In this document: one piece after another, positions 50,041-60,133 of the stretch
How positions within the stretch are numbered: the stretch's first letter is position 1
How the letters are laid out: every line of letters starts with the position of its first letter
NCBI RefSeq assembly: GCF_001696615.3
Contig: NZ_CP032279.1
Span: forward strand, 744,001-808,000
DNA from: Acinetobacter sp. WCHAc010034
GTDB taxonomy: Bacteria > Pseudomonadota > Gammaproteobacteria > Pseudomonadales > Moraxellaceae
Direction of reading: 5' to 3'
Length of the DNA stretch: 64,000 nucleotides
The notes under the pieces: generated by a model
The model's input: the letters and a program-made list of their open reading frames with translations, nothing else
Told to the model about the DNA's origin: nothing
Databases searched by the model: none
Made by a program: the position numbers and the translations under genes

Positions 50041-50652
50041 TTGCAGTCATCAATTCTTAAATATGTCTTAGCAGCCGCCGCGGCAGTTGCCCTAAGCCAA
50101 TCGCAAGCCGAAATGGTTCAGTCATCATTCAGCAATGATAATGACAATTCCCGCCTTGCAGCGCGCGCTTTAAACAAAGAAGCGCAAAGCTTTAATTCAA
50201 ACTTTAAAAACCTCAGCAGCCTTTCAATCACTGAGCGTTCTGGCGATAAAATCCGCCGCGAAACCATTGCTGCTAAAATTGAAATTCCTCAAAATGAGCC
50301 TTCAGTGATTGAAAAGTTGAATACTGTTGCGTCCAATACCGTTCGCCGCTTCAGCCAAACCGGCACAGCGTCATGGTATGGCCGCCAGTTCCATGGCCGT
50401 AAAACCGCCAGCGGCGACACTTTCGACATGAATGGCCTGACCGCCGCTCACCGCAGCCTGCCGCTGAACTGCTTTATCCGCGTTACCAACCGCAACAACG
50501 GCAAAAGCGTTGTGGTGAAAGTCAATGACCGCGGCCCGTTCCACGGCAACCGTGTGCTGGATCTGTCCTACGGTGCTGCCAAGCAATTGGGCATCACCAA
50601 TTCAGGCACAGCAAACGTCAATATTGAACGCGTTGACGGCCCGAACTCTTAA
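50041..50652 (+). CDS. rlpA: Septal ring lytic transglycosylase RlpA family
   Basis: A 203-residue protein. TTG start with GGGAG 7 nt upstream. Signal peptide (SILKYVLAAAAAVALSQSQA), linker, then the DPBB domain (GTASWYGRQFHGRKTASGD, DRGPFHGNRVLDLSYGAAKQ). Cleaves or binds glycan strands at the septum. No SPOR domain follows, so it is the short form. Confidence 0.9.
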   Translation: MQSSILKYVLAAAAAVALSQSQAEMVQSSFSNDNDNSRLAARALNKEAQSFNSNFKNLSSLSITERSGDKIRRETIAAKIEIPQNEPSVIEKLNTVASNTVRRFSQTGTASWYGRQFHGRKTASGDTFDMNGLTAAHRSLPLNCFIRVTNRNNGKSVVVKVNDRGPFHGNRVLDLSYGAAKQLGITNSGTANVNIERVDGPNS

Positions 50653-50682
50653 GCCTATTTGCTTTGCATGCATTTGACGCTG

Positions 50683-50710
50683 AAAAGCCGCTATAAGCGG
50701 CTTTTTTATT
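50683..50710 (+). terminator. Rho-independent terminator
   Basis: AAAAGCCGCT/AGCGGCTTTT stem, 3-nt loop, T-rich tail. Confidence 0.88.
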
Positions 50711-51140
50711 TCCAGGCGGATTGCCCTGCGGAATACAGCGTCCAGAATGCAGCGCCGTTTTGCCTACTGACGGCGGCGCGCTTAATGCGCGGCTTGATTT
50801 ATCCCTGCTGCGGATGGCAGCTTAGGCTGATTCCAGCCTTGCCGGCTGGCTCAAGCCTCATCCTGCACGGTGCATTTTGGCTTGAATCAGCCCATTTCAG
50901 CGCCATAAAATCAGGCAGAAAAAGCCCTCTTTCTTCAAATCCCTCTATTTACTCCAGATTTGCGCCATTTGGCGCATAAATAAAAAACCAGGCAAACGCA
51001 CAGCAAAGCATAAAACCGGCCAAAAAACGCAAATGGCGCGCATTTTCCGCACTGCTGCCTTCATGCAGGTGGAAACAGCTTTTGCCTGAGATTTTTTCAG
51101 CATTTTCAGCCGCTTTTTTGAATTGCGCTCAGCAGCCTGT
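50711..51140. other. Intergenic region, no gene seen
   Basis: About 430 bp between rlpA terminator and azlD. Short ORFs on both strands lack ribosome sites and look like chance. Confidence 0.4.
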
Positions 51141-51458
51141 TTAAAAGTTTCCAAGCCAAGTGATGGCGTAGAAAAAAATCAGGCTGAGCGCAATGCTGAT
51201 CAGCAATTTTCGCGTCAGCGCGGTCAGCACAGCGGTAAAGACTGCGCCATAAAAATAGCTGTTTGCAGCCACGCCTTTCCACTGCTGCTGTTCAAAAAAG
51301 ACAATCGGCAGGCAGATCGACACCATCAGGCAAGGCGCCGCATATTTCAGCATGCGCAGCGCGAAAGCCGGCAGCTGCACCGCGGTTTTCGGCTCCAGAA
51401 AAACATAGCGGTTAAAAAACACCACAGCTGTCAGGGTTAAAAGCAAGGTCCAGCTCAT
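51141..51458 (-). CDS. azlD: AzlD-type branched-chain amino acid export subunit
   Basis: A 105-residue membrane protein with four hydrophobic segments (LLLTLTAVVFFNRYVF, LKYAAPCLMVSICLPIVFF, FYGAVFTAVLTAL, LISIALSLIFFYAI). It begins directly after the AzlC stop. Confidence 0.88.
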   Translation of the reverse strand: MSWTLLLTLTAVVFFNRYVFLEPKTAVQLPAFALRMLKYAAPCLMVSICLPIVFFEQQQWKGVAANSYFYGAVFTAVLTALTRKLLISIALSLIFFYAITWLGNF

Positions 51459-52151
51459 CTACTGCTCCGCTCCCTGATCAATCAGCGCCGACACCAGCAT
51501 GCCGCAAAGCCCCGCCAGCAAAATTCCCGCCTCCAGCTGCAGCCATGAAAACAGCAGAATGGCCGCCGATGACGCCATCACGCCGACTATAGCCGCCCGA
51601 TTCTGAATCAGCATAACAGCCATAACCAGAAACACCGCGACAATGGAAAATTCCAGATGCAGTGCCGACAAATCCGGCACGGCATGCGCCAAGCCAATGC
51701 CGGCCATGCTGAAGCCGACCCAGCACAGGTAAAAGCTGAACCCCGCCCCGAGCAAATATGCAAAAGGGCGCTCGCTCTTCAGCATCGCTGTGGCATACAG
51801 CTCATCCGTCAGCAGAAAACCCAGGCACAGCCTTTTGATTAAAGGCCATTCCGCGGCTGCGCTGCGCAGGCTCAAGGCATAAACAAAATGCTGGCTGGTC
51901 AGAAAAAATATTGTAATCACAATGCTGAAAACTGAAGCACCCGCCATCACCATGCCCAAACTGACCAGCTGCGCCGCGCCGGCAAAGACCAGCGCCGACA
52001 TGCCCGCCGCCTGCAGGGTGCTGAGCCCGGCATTGACCGCAGCCGAACCGGCCAGTATTCCCCACGGAATTACCGCGACCGACAGCGGCAGCATATCCCG
52101 CACCCCGCGCCAAAAGCCTAAAACCGGCCGTTCCTGAATAGACTGCTGCAT
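51459..52151 (-). CDS. azlC: AzlC-type branched-chain amino acid exporter
   Basis: A 230-residue membrane protein; PWGILAGSAAVNAGLS, SALVFAGAAQLVSLGM and LTDELYA are AzlC landmarks. Ribosome site GGAGGAGG. Forms an exporter with AzlD. Confidence 0.92.
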   Translation of the reverse strand: MQQSIQERPVLGFWRGVRDMLPLSVAVIPWGILAGSAAVNAGLSTLQAAGMSALVFAGAAQLVSLGMVMAGASVFSIVITIFFLTSQHFVYALSLRSAAAEWPLIKRLCLGFLLTDELYATAMLKSERPFAYLLGAGFSFYLCWVGFSMAGIGLAHAVPDLSALHLEFSIVAVFLVMAVMLIQNRAAIVGVMASSAAILLFSWLQLEAGILLAGLCGMLVSALIDQGAEQ

Positions 52152-52265
52152 AGCGGCGCCTCCTCCTCAATCATTTGAATTAACAGGAAGAGCACTATGC
52201 GCGCGCAGCCGGCGCAGCGCTTGCATGAAATTGCTGCGCATTAATATTGCAGGTGAAATCTGCGA

Positions 52266-53099
52266 TTAAGATTTATGCGCAGTGTACTGCGCCGGCGTGC
52301 AGCCCAGGGCTTTTTTAAAATGCCGGGTGAAATGGCTTTGATCGGAGAATCCGCACAGCTGCGCAGTCAGGGCAATATCCTGCCCCTGCTTCAGCAGCTC
52401 TAAAGATTTGCGCAGGCGGCACTGCACCAGCCAGGCATGCGGCGGCAGGCCGGTGTATTTTTTAAACTGGCGCAATAAATGCCACGGACTTAGGCCGGCC
52501 AGCACTGCCAAATCCGCCAGCTGATGCTCCTGTTCCGGCGCGCTGGCCAGCAGCTCCTGCACCAGCAGCACTTTGCGCTGCGCTTCCGGCAGCGCCTGCA
52601 GGCTTTTCCGGGACTGCCCATGCCGGCTGAGCAAATAAGCCAAAGTCGAAATATACAGGCTCTGCTTGAACAGCGCGTTCTGCGGCTGCAGCAGCAAATC
52701 AAACAGCAGGCGCAGCTGTTCCGCCAGGCCTTCATCATGCACCACGGCTTGCGGAAACCACGGCGCTGTTCCGGTTTCCCTGAAGAAATCCCGGCTGATG
52801 TCCTGCATCATTTCCGGCGTCGGATAAATCGCGCGGTAGCGCCAGCCGGTTTCAACCGCCGAAGAGCCGGTATGCACTTCATCGGCATTGACTAAAATAA
52901 TGTCGCCCTGCGGCGCAATATGCTGGCTGCCTGTGCGCAGGAAAGCCTGCGCGCCTTCATCAATCAGCCCAATGCAGTAGCCTGCATGCGTATGCTTGGA
53001 AAATTGCGTCTGCTGATAGGACGCCCTGAGCATTTCCAGCCCGCCCAGCTCCTGCACATGGTGATAATCTGCAAATTCAAGCCGTTTGATTGCATGCAT
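52266..53099 (-). CDS. AraC-family regulator, probably of azlCD
   Basis: A 277-residue protein. N-terminal cupin (HTHAGYCIGLIDEGAQAF, HIAPQGDIILVNADEVH) and C-terminal pair of helix-turn-helices (LADLAVLAGLSPWHLLRQFK, CGFSDQSHFTRHFKKALG). Co-directional with azlCD 115 bp downstream, so it likely controls them. Confidence 0.9.
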   Translation of the reverse strand: MHAIKRLEFADYHHVQELGGLEMLRASYQQTQFSKHTHAGYCIGLIDEGAQAFLRTGSQHIAPQGDIILVNADEVHTGSSAVETGWRYRAIYPTPEMMQDISRDFFRETGTAPWFPQAVVHDEGLAEQLRLLFDLLLQPQNALFKQSLYISTLAYLLSRHGQSRKSLQALPEAQRKVLLVQELLASAPEQEHQLADLAVLAGLSPWHLLRQFKKYTGLPPHAWLVQCRLRKSLELLKQGQDIALTAQLCGFSDQSHFTRHFKKALGCTPAQYTAHKS

Positions 53100-53173
53100 G
53101 ACTGTTTCCGCCCTGTGAAGGCCTTACCATAGCGCTTTTTTGCCGGATGCATAGAACAAAATTGCTCATCCGC

Positions 53174-53692
53174 TTACTGATAAATTTTCCCATTATGCTT
53201 CAGCCAGCCGTCCGCATGGCGCCGCTGCGGGTCATGATGCGTCCAGTGAATGACCCCGCCGCGCTCTGAATATTCATATTCGCCGTAGAATTCAACCGTA
53301 TCGCCTTGTTGCAGGTTTTCAACCCGCGGCGATAAATCAATATTGTGCGCGAGCAGAACGGTTTGCCCATTGCGCAGCTTTAAAATGAATTTCTGATGGC
53401 GCGAGCCTTGATTATCATCGCGCAGCACCGCCTTGACTTGCCCGCTTGCCTGCACTTGAATATTGCTTTGCCGCTGCGCAAAAGCAGCGGCAATTTCCGC
53501 CGCATCATCCTGATGGCGGCTAGACGGCTGCTCCGCTGAAGATGCATCCGCTGCCGTGTCCTGCTGGCTCAGCGCAGAATCCTGCGGCTGCGCCGCCTGT
53601 TCAATTTTGCCCTGCTGCAGGTCAATGCCAAAATAAGCAGCCGCCAGCAGCGCAATTACAGCGCCAATCCCCAAATGCGTTTTATTGGCCAT
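53174..53692 (-). CDS. DUF3465 secreted protein
   Basis: A 172-residue protein. Start MANKTHLGIG has AAGGA 7 nt upstream. One N-terminal membrane segment, a Ser/Ala/Gln-rich linker and an OB-like C-terminal domain (LKLRNGQTVLLAHNIDLSPR, EFYGEYEY, GGVIHWTHHDP). DUF3465 members are of unknown function. Confidence 0.82.
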   Translation of the reverse strand: MANKTHLGIGAVIALLAAAYFGIDLQQGKIEQAAQPQDSALSQQDTAADASSAEQPSSRHQDDAAEIAAAFAQRQSNIQVQASGQVKAVLRDDNQGSRHQKFILKLRNGQTVLLAHNIDLSPRVENLQQGDTVEFYGEYEYSERGGVIHWTHHDPQRRHADGWLKHNGKIYQ

Positions 53693-53724
53693 TTCTGTTC
53701 CTTTTTTCCAGCATATTCCACCCA

Positions 53725-53757
53725 TAAAAAAAGCCCCAACACATGGGGCTTTTTTTA
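53725..53757. terminator. Terminator downstream of tsf
   Basis: AGCCCCA/TGGGGCT stem flanked by A7 and T7; works in both directions, mainly for the rpsB-tsf operon on the minus strand. Confidence 0.9.
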
Positions 53758-53770
53758 ATCCGCTAGCGGA

Positions 53771-54646
53771 TTATTGCGCAGCAGCCTGAGCAGCGGCAAC
53801 TTCTTCAGCGAAGCTCATTTCCGCTTTTTTCTCAATGCCTTCGCCTACTTCGAAGCGAACAAATTGAGCAACAGCAGTGCCAGTCGCTTTCAGTACGTCA
53901 GCAACTTTCTTGTCGTTGTCGATTACGTACATTTGACGCTCAAGCACAACTTCGTTCAGGTATTTCTCAACTGAACCAGTTACCATTTTTTCAACGATGT
54001 TTGCTGGCTTGCCAGATTCAATCGCTTTTGCTTCAGCAATTTCTTTCTCTTTAGCAATCAGTTCAGCAGAAACTTGTTCAGCTGTAACAGCAACCGGGTT
54101 GAACGCAGCAACGTGCATTGCAATGCCTTTACCAGTCGCAGCATCGCCAGTGTAAGATACAACAACACCGATTTTTAAACCGTGTTTGTAAACTGCAAGG
54201 TTTTCGCCTTCAACAATTTTCGCACGGCGAACTTGGATGTTCTCACCGATTTTTTGAACCAGCGCAATACGGGCTTCTTCAACAGTCGCGCCGTCTTCAA
54301 GCTTAAGTTCAGCAATTTTAGCCGCATCAGTTTCGTTTGCAGCAAGCGCAGCAGCAGCAACTTTAGCAGAGAAGCCAGCAAAGTTTTCGTCTTTAGCAAC
54401 GAAGTCAGTTTGGCAGTTTACTTCTAAAAGAATCGCTTTATTGCCTTCTTGAGCAATCGTGATTGCGCCGTCAGCAGCAATGTTGCCAGCTTTTTTAGCA
54501 GCTTTTGCCTGGCCAGATTTGCGAAGGTTGTCAATCGCTAATTCGATGTCGCCGCCCGCTTCTGTTAATGCTTTTTTGCATTCCATCATTGCAAGACCTG
54601 TACGGTCGCGCAGTTCTTTAACCATGCTTGCTGTAACTGCAGTCAT
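53771..54646 (-). CDS. tsf: Translation elongation factor Ts
   Basis: A 291-residue factor that recycles EF-Tu GDP. TGLAMMECKKALTEAGGD and VNCQTDFVAKDENF are family motifs. AGGAG precedes the ATG. Downstream of rpsB with a 142-bp spacer holding a hairpin (54695-54721). Confidence 0.97.
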   Translation of the reverse strand: MTAVTASMVKELRDRTGLAMMECKKALTEAGGDIELAIDNLRKSGQAKAAKKAGNIAADGAITIAQEGNKAILLEVNCQTDFVAKDENFAGFSAKVAAAALAANETDAAKIAELKLEDGATVEEARIALVQKIGENIQVRRAKIVEGENLAVYKHGLKIGVVVSYTGDAATGKGIAMHVAAFNPVAVTAEQVSAELIAKEKEIAEAKAIESGKPANIVEKMVTGSVEKYLNEVVLERQMYVIDNDKKVADVLKATGTAVAQFVRFEVGEGIEKKAEMSFAEEVAAAQAAAQ

Positions 54647-54694
54647 GTTGATCTCCTAAAATACGGTAGAAAATGAATTCTTCTTAGAACAGAA

Positions 54695-54721
54695 ACGGCC
54701 CAGAGCTGTCTCTTGGGCCGT
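54695..54721 (-). other. Hairpin in the rpsB-tsf spacer
   Basis: ACGGCCCA/TGGGCCGT stem, 11-nt loop, with only a weak T-run on the minus strand; may tune tsf expression or be processed. Confidence 0.5.
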
Positions 54722-54788
54722 CTGCATACATGACGCTTACTTTGCCACCATCACATGCCGCAAAAATGACAAGCTTGCGTCAAACGCA

Positions 54789-55535
54789 TTAAGCCTCAGA
54801 AGCAGGAGCTTCTTCGCCTTTAGCTTGTGCATTTGCTTGTGATTGAGCATATTCTTTACCAGCAAGAATCGCATCAGCCATAGCAGAAGCATAAAGAGTA
54901 ACTGCACGGATCGCATCGTCGTTACCCGGAATAACGTAGTCTACGTTGTCTGGGTTAGAGTTTGTATCAACGATACCGATTACAGGAATACCCAGGTTTT
55001 TAGCTTCTTTGATTGCAATCGCTTCGTGATCAACATCGATTACGAATAATGCGTCAGGTAAACCGCCCATGTTTTTCACGCCGCCTAAAGCGCGTTCAAG
55101 TTTTTCCATCTCACGGGTACGCTCTAAAGCTTCACGTTTAGTCAGCTTAGCGAAAGTACCGTCTTGAGATTGAGTTTGAAGGTCTTTTAAACGGTTGATA
55201 GATTGGCGAAGTGTTTTCCAGTTCGTCAACATACCGCCCAACCAGCGGTGATCTACATAAGGCTGGCCAGCGCGCTGAGCTTGCTCACGGATGATGTTAG
55301 AAGCAGCGCGTTTAGTACCAACGAACAATACTTTGTTCTTTTTGCTTGCAAGATTGTTAACAAAGTTCAAAGCATCATTTAACGCAGGAACAGTGTGCTC
55401 AAGGTTGATGATGTGAATTTTGTTGCGCGCGCCAAAGATGTATTCGCGCATCTTTGGGTTCCAGAAACGAGTTTGGTGACCGAAGTGAGCGCCAGCTTGA
55501 AGAAGGTCGCGCATGCTTACGTTGTAATCTGCCAT
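54789..55535 (-). CDS. rpsB: 30S ribosomal protein S2
   Basis: A 248-residue protein. Start [20 protein letters not shown] with AAGG 8 nt upstream. RFWNPKM, FVGTKR and [12 protein letters not shown] are family motifs. First gene of the rpsB-tsf operon. Confidence 0.98.
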   Translation of the reverse strand: MADYNVSMRDLLQAGAHFGHQTRFWNPKMREYIFGARNKIHIINLEHTVPALNDALNFVNNLASKKNKVLFVGTKRAASNIIREQAQRAGQPYVDHRWLGGMLTNWKTLRQSINRLKDLQTQSQDGTFAKLTKREALERTREMEKLERALGGVKNMGGLPDALFVIDVDHEAIAIKEAKNLGIPVIGIVDTNSNPDNVDYVIPGNDDAIRAVTLYASAMADAILAGKEYAQSQANAQAKGEEAPASEA

Positions 55536-55571
55536 TTTCTTTACCTTAAAGTTTGGGTTAGGCCTCCATAT

Positions 55572-55630
55572 ATCCGCATTCTCCACCTATTGCTAGGCAC
55601 CCAGAGAAATGTGTCGATATATGTGCGGAT
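55572..55630 (-). promoter_or_regulatory. Structured rpsB leader
   Basis: ATCCGCA (minus strand, 55630-55624) pairs with TGCGGAT (55578-55572) and encloses about 45 nt. S2 is known to control rpsB-tsf through a conserved 5' leader in gammaproteobacteria; this element lies in the right place. Confidence 0.5.
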
Positions 55631-55744
55631 TTTATTGCCCCATCGCACAAAGCCCGTGAAATTTATTCACGAAAAAGCATTTGATAAAATGGGCGGCTAT
55701 TTATACCATAGTCACATATAAATTTCCAAAAGTTTTTAAAGATC

Positions 55745-56572
55745 ATGAACACAACTTACCAAGCTCCCCGCCGTTTAATCAAAACCCCAGACGAAATTGA
55801 AAAAATGCGTGTGGCTGGGCGGCTGGCGGCGGAAGTTTTGGATATGATCAAGCCGCATATCAAGCCGGGCGTGACGACCCTTGAACTTGATGCGATTTGT
55901 CATGACTATATTGTCAATAAGCAGGATGCAATTCCAGCGTGTTTAGGTTACGGCGCTGCGCCAGGCCGCCCTGCTTTCCAGCACGTCATCTGCACTTCGG
56001 TCAACCATGTGGTCTGCCACGGCATTCCTTCAGACGCAAAAGTGCTGAAAAAAGGCGACATTCTGAATATTGATGTGACTGTGATTAAAGACGGCTATCA
56101 CGGCGACACCAACATGATGTACATCGTGGGCGGTGAAACCTCCATTTTAGCCAACCGCTTATGCAAGGTGGCTCAGGAAGCCATGTACCGCGGCATGGAA
56201 GCGGTTAAGCCCGGCGCAACCATTGGCGATATTGGCCATGCCATTCAAAAATATGTTGAATCTGAACGCTTTGGCGTAGTGCGCGAATACTGCGGCCACG
56301 GCATTGGCACGGTGTTCCATGACGAGCCGCAAGTGCTGCACTACGGCCAGCCGGATACCGGCATGATTCTGGAAGAAGGCATGACCTTCACGATTGAGCC
56401 GATGGTGAACGGCGGCGACTGGAAAACCAAGCTTTTAGGCGACAAATGGACGGTAGTGACCAAAGACCATAGCCTGTCTGCGCAGTATGAGCATACGCTT
56501 TTAGTTACAAAAAATGGCGTAGAAGTGCTGACCGCGCGCCCTGAAGAAGACCTGTCGCGCTTTCAGCAATAA
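55745..56572 (+). CDS. map: Methionine aminopeptidase type I
   Basis: A 275-residue dimetal enzyme removing N-terminal Met. Ligands visible in NIDVTVIKDGYHGDTN, CGHGIGTVFHDEP, FTIEPMVN and YEHTLLV. Divergent from rpsB. Confidence 0.97.
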   Translation: MNTTYQAPRRLIKTPDEIEKMRVAGRLAAEVLDMIKPHIKPGVTTLELDAICHDYIVNKQDAIPACLGYGAAPGRPAFQHVICTSVNHVVCHGIPSDAKVLKKGDILNIDVTVIKDGYHGDTNMMYIVGGETSILANRLCKVAQEAMYRGMEAVKPGATIGDIGHAIQKYVESERFGVVREYCGHGIGTVFHDEPQVLHYGQPDTGMILEEGMTFTIEPMVNGGDWKTKLLGDKWTVVTKDHSLSAQYEHTLLVTKNGVEVLTARPEEDLSRFQQ

Positions 56573-56972
56573 GTCTCAATCAAGGCCTTAAAAAACCGCA
56601 TTTACCCCTAATGCCAGCCAGTTCAGCAATTGGCTGGCATTTCCGTTTTTAAAGCTCAAAATTCTGCCTGATCCCGCGGCAATGCCATCTGCAAATTCGG
56701 TAAAAACAAGGCGAAAAATGCGTCCTAAATACTCAATTAGACATTGCAGGACTGTGCCGTGAACAGCAAAAAATTAAAGCTTTTATCCTGCGCAGCAGCT
56801 TGAAAGCTTAAGCAAAGGCATGCCGCCTCCCGCATTGCGCCTGCGCACTCATTTAAAACATATTTGCAGACTTTTTTCAGATTAGCGCAATTCACACTCC
56901 CCATTGCGCGCCGTTTTACGCTAAGATAATGTGCTTTTTTAATTTTTAATCCCTATAAGAAGGAATACTGCC
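56573..56972. other. Intergenic region with terminator
   Basis: A hairpin AATGCCAGCCA/TGGCTGGCATT (56610-56641) with a weak T-tract ends map. The remaining 330 bp hold no convincing gene and presumably contain the aminotransferase promoter. Confidence 0.5.
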
Positions 56973-58199
56973 GTGGACGTACGTCTCTCTGATCGTGTAA
57001 ATGCCATCAAACCGTCCCCAACTCTTGCTGTGACCAACAAAGCAGCTGAATTGAAAGCTGCGGGTAAAAACGTTATTGGTTTGGGCGCTGGCGAACCTGA
57101 TTTCGACACACCACAGCACATCAAAGACGCAGCAATTGCAGCGATTAATAACGGCTTCACTAAATACACAGCTGTTGACGGTACTCCGGGCCTTAAAAAA
57201 GCGATTATTGCAAAATTCAAGCGTGACAATAACCTTGATTATGCAGCCAACCAAATTCTGGTTTCTTGCGGCGGCAAGCAGTCATTCTTCAACTTGGCGC
57301 TGGCTTTGCTGAACAAGGGCGATGAAGTGATCATCCCTGCGCCATTCTGGGTAAGCTACCCGGATATGGTGATCATCGCTGAAGGCGTGCCTGTTATTGT
57401 GAAATGCGGTGAAGAGCAGCGTTTCAAAATCACGCCTGCGCAATTAGAAGCAGCCATCACTGACAAAACCCGCTTAGTGGTGCTGAACAGCCCATCTAAC
57501 CCGACGGGCATGATCTACACTAAAGCTGAACTGGAAGCTTTGGCTGACGTTCTGCGCAAATACCCTGAAGTTTATATCGCTTCTGACGACATGTACGAAC
57601 CGATCCGCTGGGACGACGAATTCTACAACATCGCAACTGTTGCGCCTGACCTTTATGACCGCACAATCGTATTAAACGGCGTGTCTAAAGCCTATGCAAT
57701 GACTGGCTGGCGTATTGGCTATGCAGCTGGCCCTGCTAAGCTGATTGGCGCAATGAAAAAAATCCAGTCTCAATCTACTTCTAACCCGACTTCAATTTCG
57801 CAAGTTGCTGCAGAAGCTGCATTGAATGGCCCTCAAGACGTGCTTGAGCCAATGATTGAAGCATTCAAGCGCCGCCACGATTTAGTTGTCAGCGGCCTGA
57901 ACGAGATCAACGGCATTTCTTGCCTGCCTGCTGACGGCGCATTCTATGCTTACGCGAATATCAAACCGCTGATCCGCGCGAAAGGCTTAAAGTCTTGCAC
58001 AGAATTCTCTGAGTGGCTGCTGGAAGAAACCGGTGTTGCCGTGGTTCCTGGCGATGCATTCGGCCTGGGCGGCTTCATGCGCATTTCTTACGCAACCGCT
58101 GACGAAGTGCTGGTTGATGCGCTTGCACGCATCAAGAAAGCTGCTGATTCAATTGAAGGCGTAGACGCTGCGATTGCTTCAATTGCTGCTGAAAAATAA
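56973..58199 (+). CDS. aspC: PLP-dependent aspartate aminotransferase, class I
   Basis: A 408-residue enzyme. GTG start with AAGGA 8 nt upstream. GLGAGEPDFDTP, NSPSNPTG and SKAYAMTGWRIGYAAGP (PLP Lys239) are subgroup I-gamma aspartate aminotransferase motifs. Exchanges amino groups between aspartate and 2-oxoglutarate. The symbol is by function. Confidence 0.93.
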   Translation: MDVRLSDRVNAIKPSPTLAVTNKAAELKAAGKNVIGLGAGEPDFDTPQHIKDAAIAAINNGFTKYTAVDGTPGLKKAIIAKFKRDNNLDYAANQILVSCGGKQSFFNLALALLNKGDEVIIPAPFWVSYPDMVIIAEGVPVIVKCGEEQRFKITPAQLEAAITDKTRLVVLNSPSNPTGMIYTKAELEALADVLRKYPEVYIASDDMYEPIRWDDEFYNIATVAPDLYDRTIVLNGVSKAYAMTGWRIGYAAGPAKLIGAMKKIQSQSTSNPTSISQVAAEAALNGPQDVLEPMIEAFKRRHDLVVSGLNEINGISCLPADGAFYAYANIKPLIRAKGLKSCTEFSEWLLEETGVAVVPGDAFGLGGFMRISYATADEVLVDALARIKKAADSIEGVDAAIASIAAEK

Positions 58200-58223
58200 T
58201 CTGCTTTTTTAAAGCAAGATTTG

Positions 58224-58253
58224 AAAAACCCGCGGATTCCGCGGGTTTTTTAT
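58224..58253. terminator. Bidirectional terminator
   Basis: 12-bp perfect stem AAAAACCCGCGG/CCGCGGGTTTTT, 3-nt loop. Serves the aminotransferase and the convergent LysE-type gene. Confidence 0.92.
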
Positions 58254-58270
58254 ATGCCTCACATTTACAG

Positions 58271-58885
58271 CTAACGGGCCTGCGCCAGTTTTAAGGCAAA
58301 AGCAATGAACAGTCCGCCGGTAATGCGGTTCATCCATTTCACAATTTTCTGATTCAGCAGATAAGGCCGGATTTTGCCAATGCCTGCAATCAGCGCCGCG
58401 CTCCACGCCAGACCTAAAGCAATATGCACTGCAACCAAGGCCAATGTCCATAAAACCGCATGCTGCGCCGAAGGAATAAACTGCGGCAGAAATGAAATAT
58501 AGAAAATGCCGACTTTCGGATTCAGCAGATTGCCAGTGAAGCCGCGGACAAACCAGTTGGGCTGAGCTGTATGCGCTTCGGGCAGCGCCGTAAAATCCTG
58601 AGCCTTAGCGCTGAACAGCAGCTGCAGGCCAAGCCAGATGAGGTACACAGCGCCACACCATTTCAGCGCCGTAAATGCAGTTTCTGATGCAGCTAAAATT
58701 GCGCCTAAGCCAAAAGCCGCAGCAGCGCCCCATACCAAACAGCCTAAATTGATTCCCGCGGCCGCCCAGAGCGCCTGCCTGCGCCCCTCCACAGAGGCGG
58801 TGCGTATAATCAGCGCGGTATCGACGCCCGGAGTAATGGTCAGCAAAATAATAGCTGCAAAGTATGACAGCAGCAGCGTTTCCAT
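58271..58885 (-). CDS. LysE-family amino acid exporter
   Basis: A 204-residue membrane protein with six hydrophobic segments and the LysE/RhtB motif ITPGVDTALIIRTA and GFTGNLLNPKVGIFYISFLP. AGGAAAA stands before the ATG. Substrate unknown. Confidence 0.92.
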   Translation of the reverse strand: METLLLSYFAAIILLTITPGVDTALIIRTASVEGRRQALWAAAGINLGCLVWGAAAAFGLGAILAASETAFTALKWCGAVYLIWLGLQLLFSAKAQDFTALPEAHTAQPNWFVRGFTGNLLNPKVGIFYISFLPQFIPSAQHAVLWTLALVAVHIALGLAWSAALIAGIGKIRPYLLNQKIVKWMNRITGGLFIAFALKLAQAR

Positions 58886-58967
58886 GATGTTTTCCTACCC
58901 GTCTTGAATTGCGCTTAATCATAAAGCATAAGCTTAAAATAGAAAAACCGCCTGCAGTCAAACTGAC

Positions 58968-59819
58968 TCATCCCTCCGCCGCTGCAGGCGCCTGCTGTGA
59001 AGGTTTTGCAAAAATCACCAAAGCAATTCCGGCCAGAACAATGACTGCGGAAATAATAATCCGCCAGCTCAAAGCCTCGCCGATAAACAGCGCGCCGCCC
59101 AAAATCGCCAAACAGGGCACGGACAGCTGCACACTGCTGGCGGTAACGCGGTCAATGCGCTTTACAATCGCATACCACAGCACATAGGCGCCGCTGGAGG
59201 CCAGACCGCCTGACAGCACAGCCAGCAGCGCGCCCTGAGGGTAAACAAAGCTGTGCCGGTAAAAAACAGCATAAGCCAGCAGCACAAAAGGAAGCGCCAG
59301 AATAAAATTAGCCAAGGTGCTGGCTAAGGGATTCTGCATGGCCTTTCCGGCAATGCTGTAAGCAGCCCAGCCCAGGCCGGAACATACCATCACGGCAGCA
59401 TACAGCGGATTAGGCGCCGACGCACCCGGCAGCAGCAGAACCAGAATACCGGTGACTGCAATGCCCAGCCCGATGCCCCGCTGCAGATTGATTTTTTCGC
59501 CATGGCATAGGCCATAACCCAGCATGCTTAGCTGCACCGCGCCGAACAGCAGCAAGGCGCCCGCGCCTGCATCCATATGCAGATAAGCCAGCGAAAACGC
59601 GACAAGATACACCGCAAGGAAAAAGCCGTTTTTAAGCTTCCACTCTATCCGGGCTTTATGCGCAGAACAGCAGTAAAGCAGCAGCAGTACCGCGGCGCCG
59701 CTGGCTACGCGGATCAGGCTGAAACTCATCGGGTCAATCTGCTGCCCGACCAGCGCCAAACGGCATAAGACGGAATTGGCCGCAAAAGCCAGCATGGCGA
59801 TCATGATTTTCAGCAGCAT
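58968..59819 (-). CDS. EamA/DMT-family transporter
   Basis: A 283-residue membrane protein with ten hydrophobic segments and two EamA repeats (AANSVLCRLALVGQQIDPMS; ASSGAYVLWYAIVKRIDR, followed by SVQLSVPCLAILGGALFIGE). Probably exports a metabolite. 82 bp upstream of the LysE-type gene. Confidence 0.9.
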   Translation of the reverse strand: MLLKIMIAMLAFAANSVLCRLALVGQQIDPMSFSLIRVASGAAVLLLLYCCSAHKARIEWKLKNGFFLAVYLVAFSLAYLHMDAGAGALLLFGAVQLSMLGYGLCHGEKINLQRGIGLGIAVTGILVLLLPGASAPNPLYAAVMVCSGLGWAAYSIAGKAMQNPLASTLANFILALPFVLLAYAVFYRHSFVYPQGALLAVLSGGLASSGAYVLWYAIVKRIDRVTASSVQLSVPCLAILGGALFIGEALSWRIIISAVIVLAGIALVIFAKPSQQAPAAAEG

Positions 59820-60133
59820 GGTTGAGCATCCTTATTCAACAGCATGCTTTAGATATATCGAATATATCTAATTAAATCCATAACGATTTTCCCATTGCAT
59901 AAATCAGGCCGGCTGGACATTGAAAATCCCGTACATCAATCAATTTTATGTATTTCATTTAAAGGAATGGCTGAAGATTTTCCATCAGGCTGCAGCTGGG
60001 CCGCGATAAATAACAGATCCGGCAATTCATCAGCATTTGCCCAAGAATTTTGAAACAATAATCTCTTTGCAATGATTTCGCTTTAAACTTTAGAATGTTC
60101 CGGACAAAACCTGTAGAGATGCTGGGCTGCCTC
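59820..60133. other. Intergenic region, no gene seen
   Basis: About 310 bp between divergent genes; AT-rich, no ORF, RNA or terminator evident. Confidence 0.4.

Noticed and set aside
50659..51154. Short frames on both strands between rlpA and azlD
   Set aside because: They overlap the rlpA terminator or the azlD 3' end and lack ribosome sites or any recognisable pattern.
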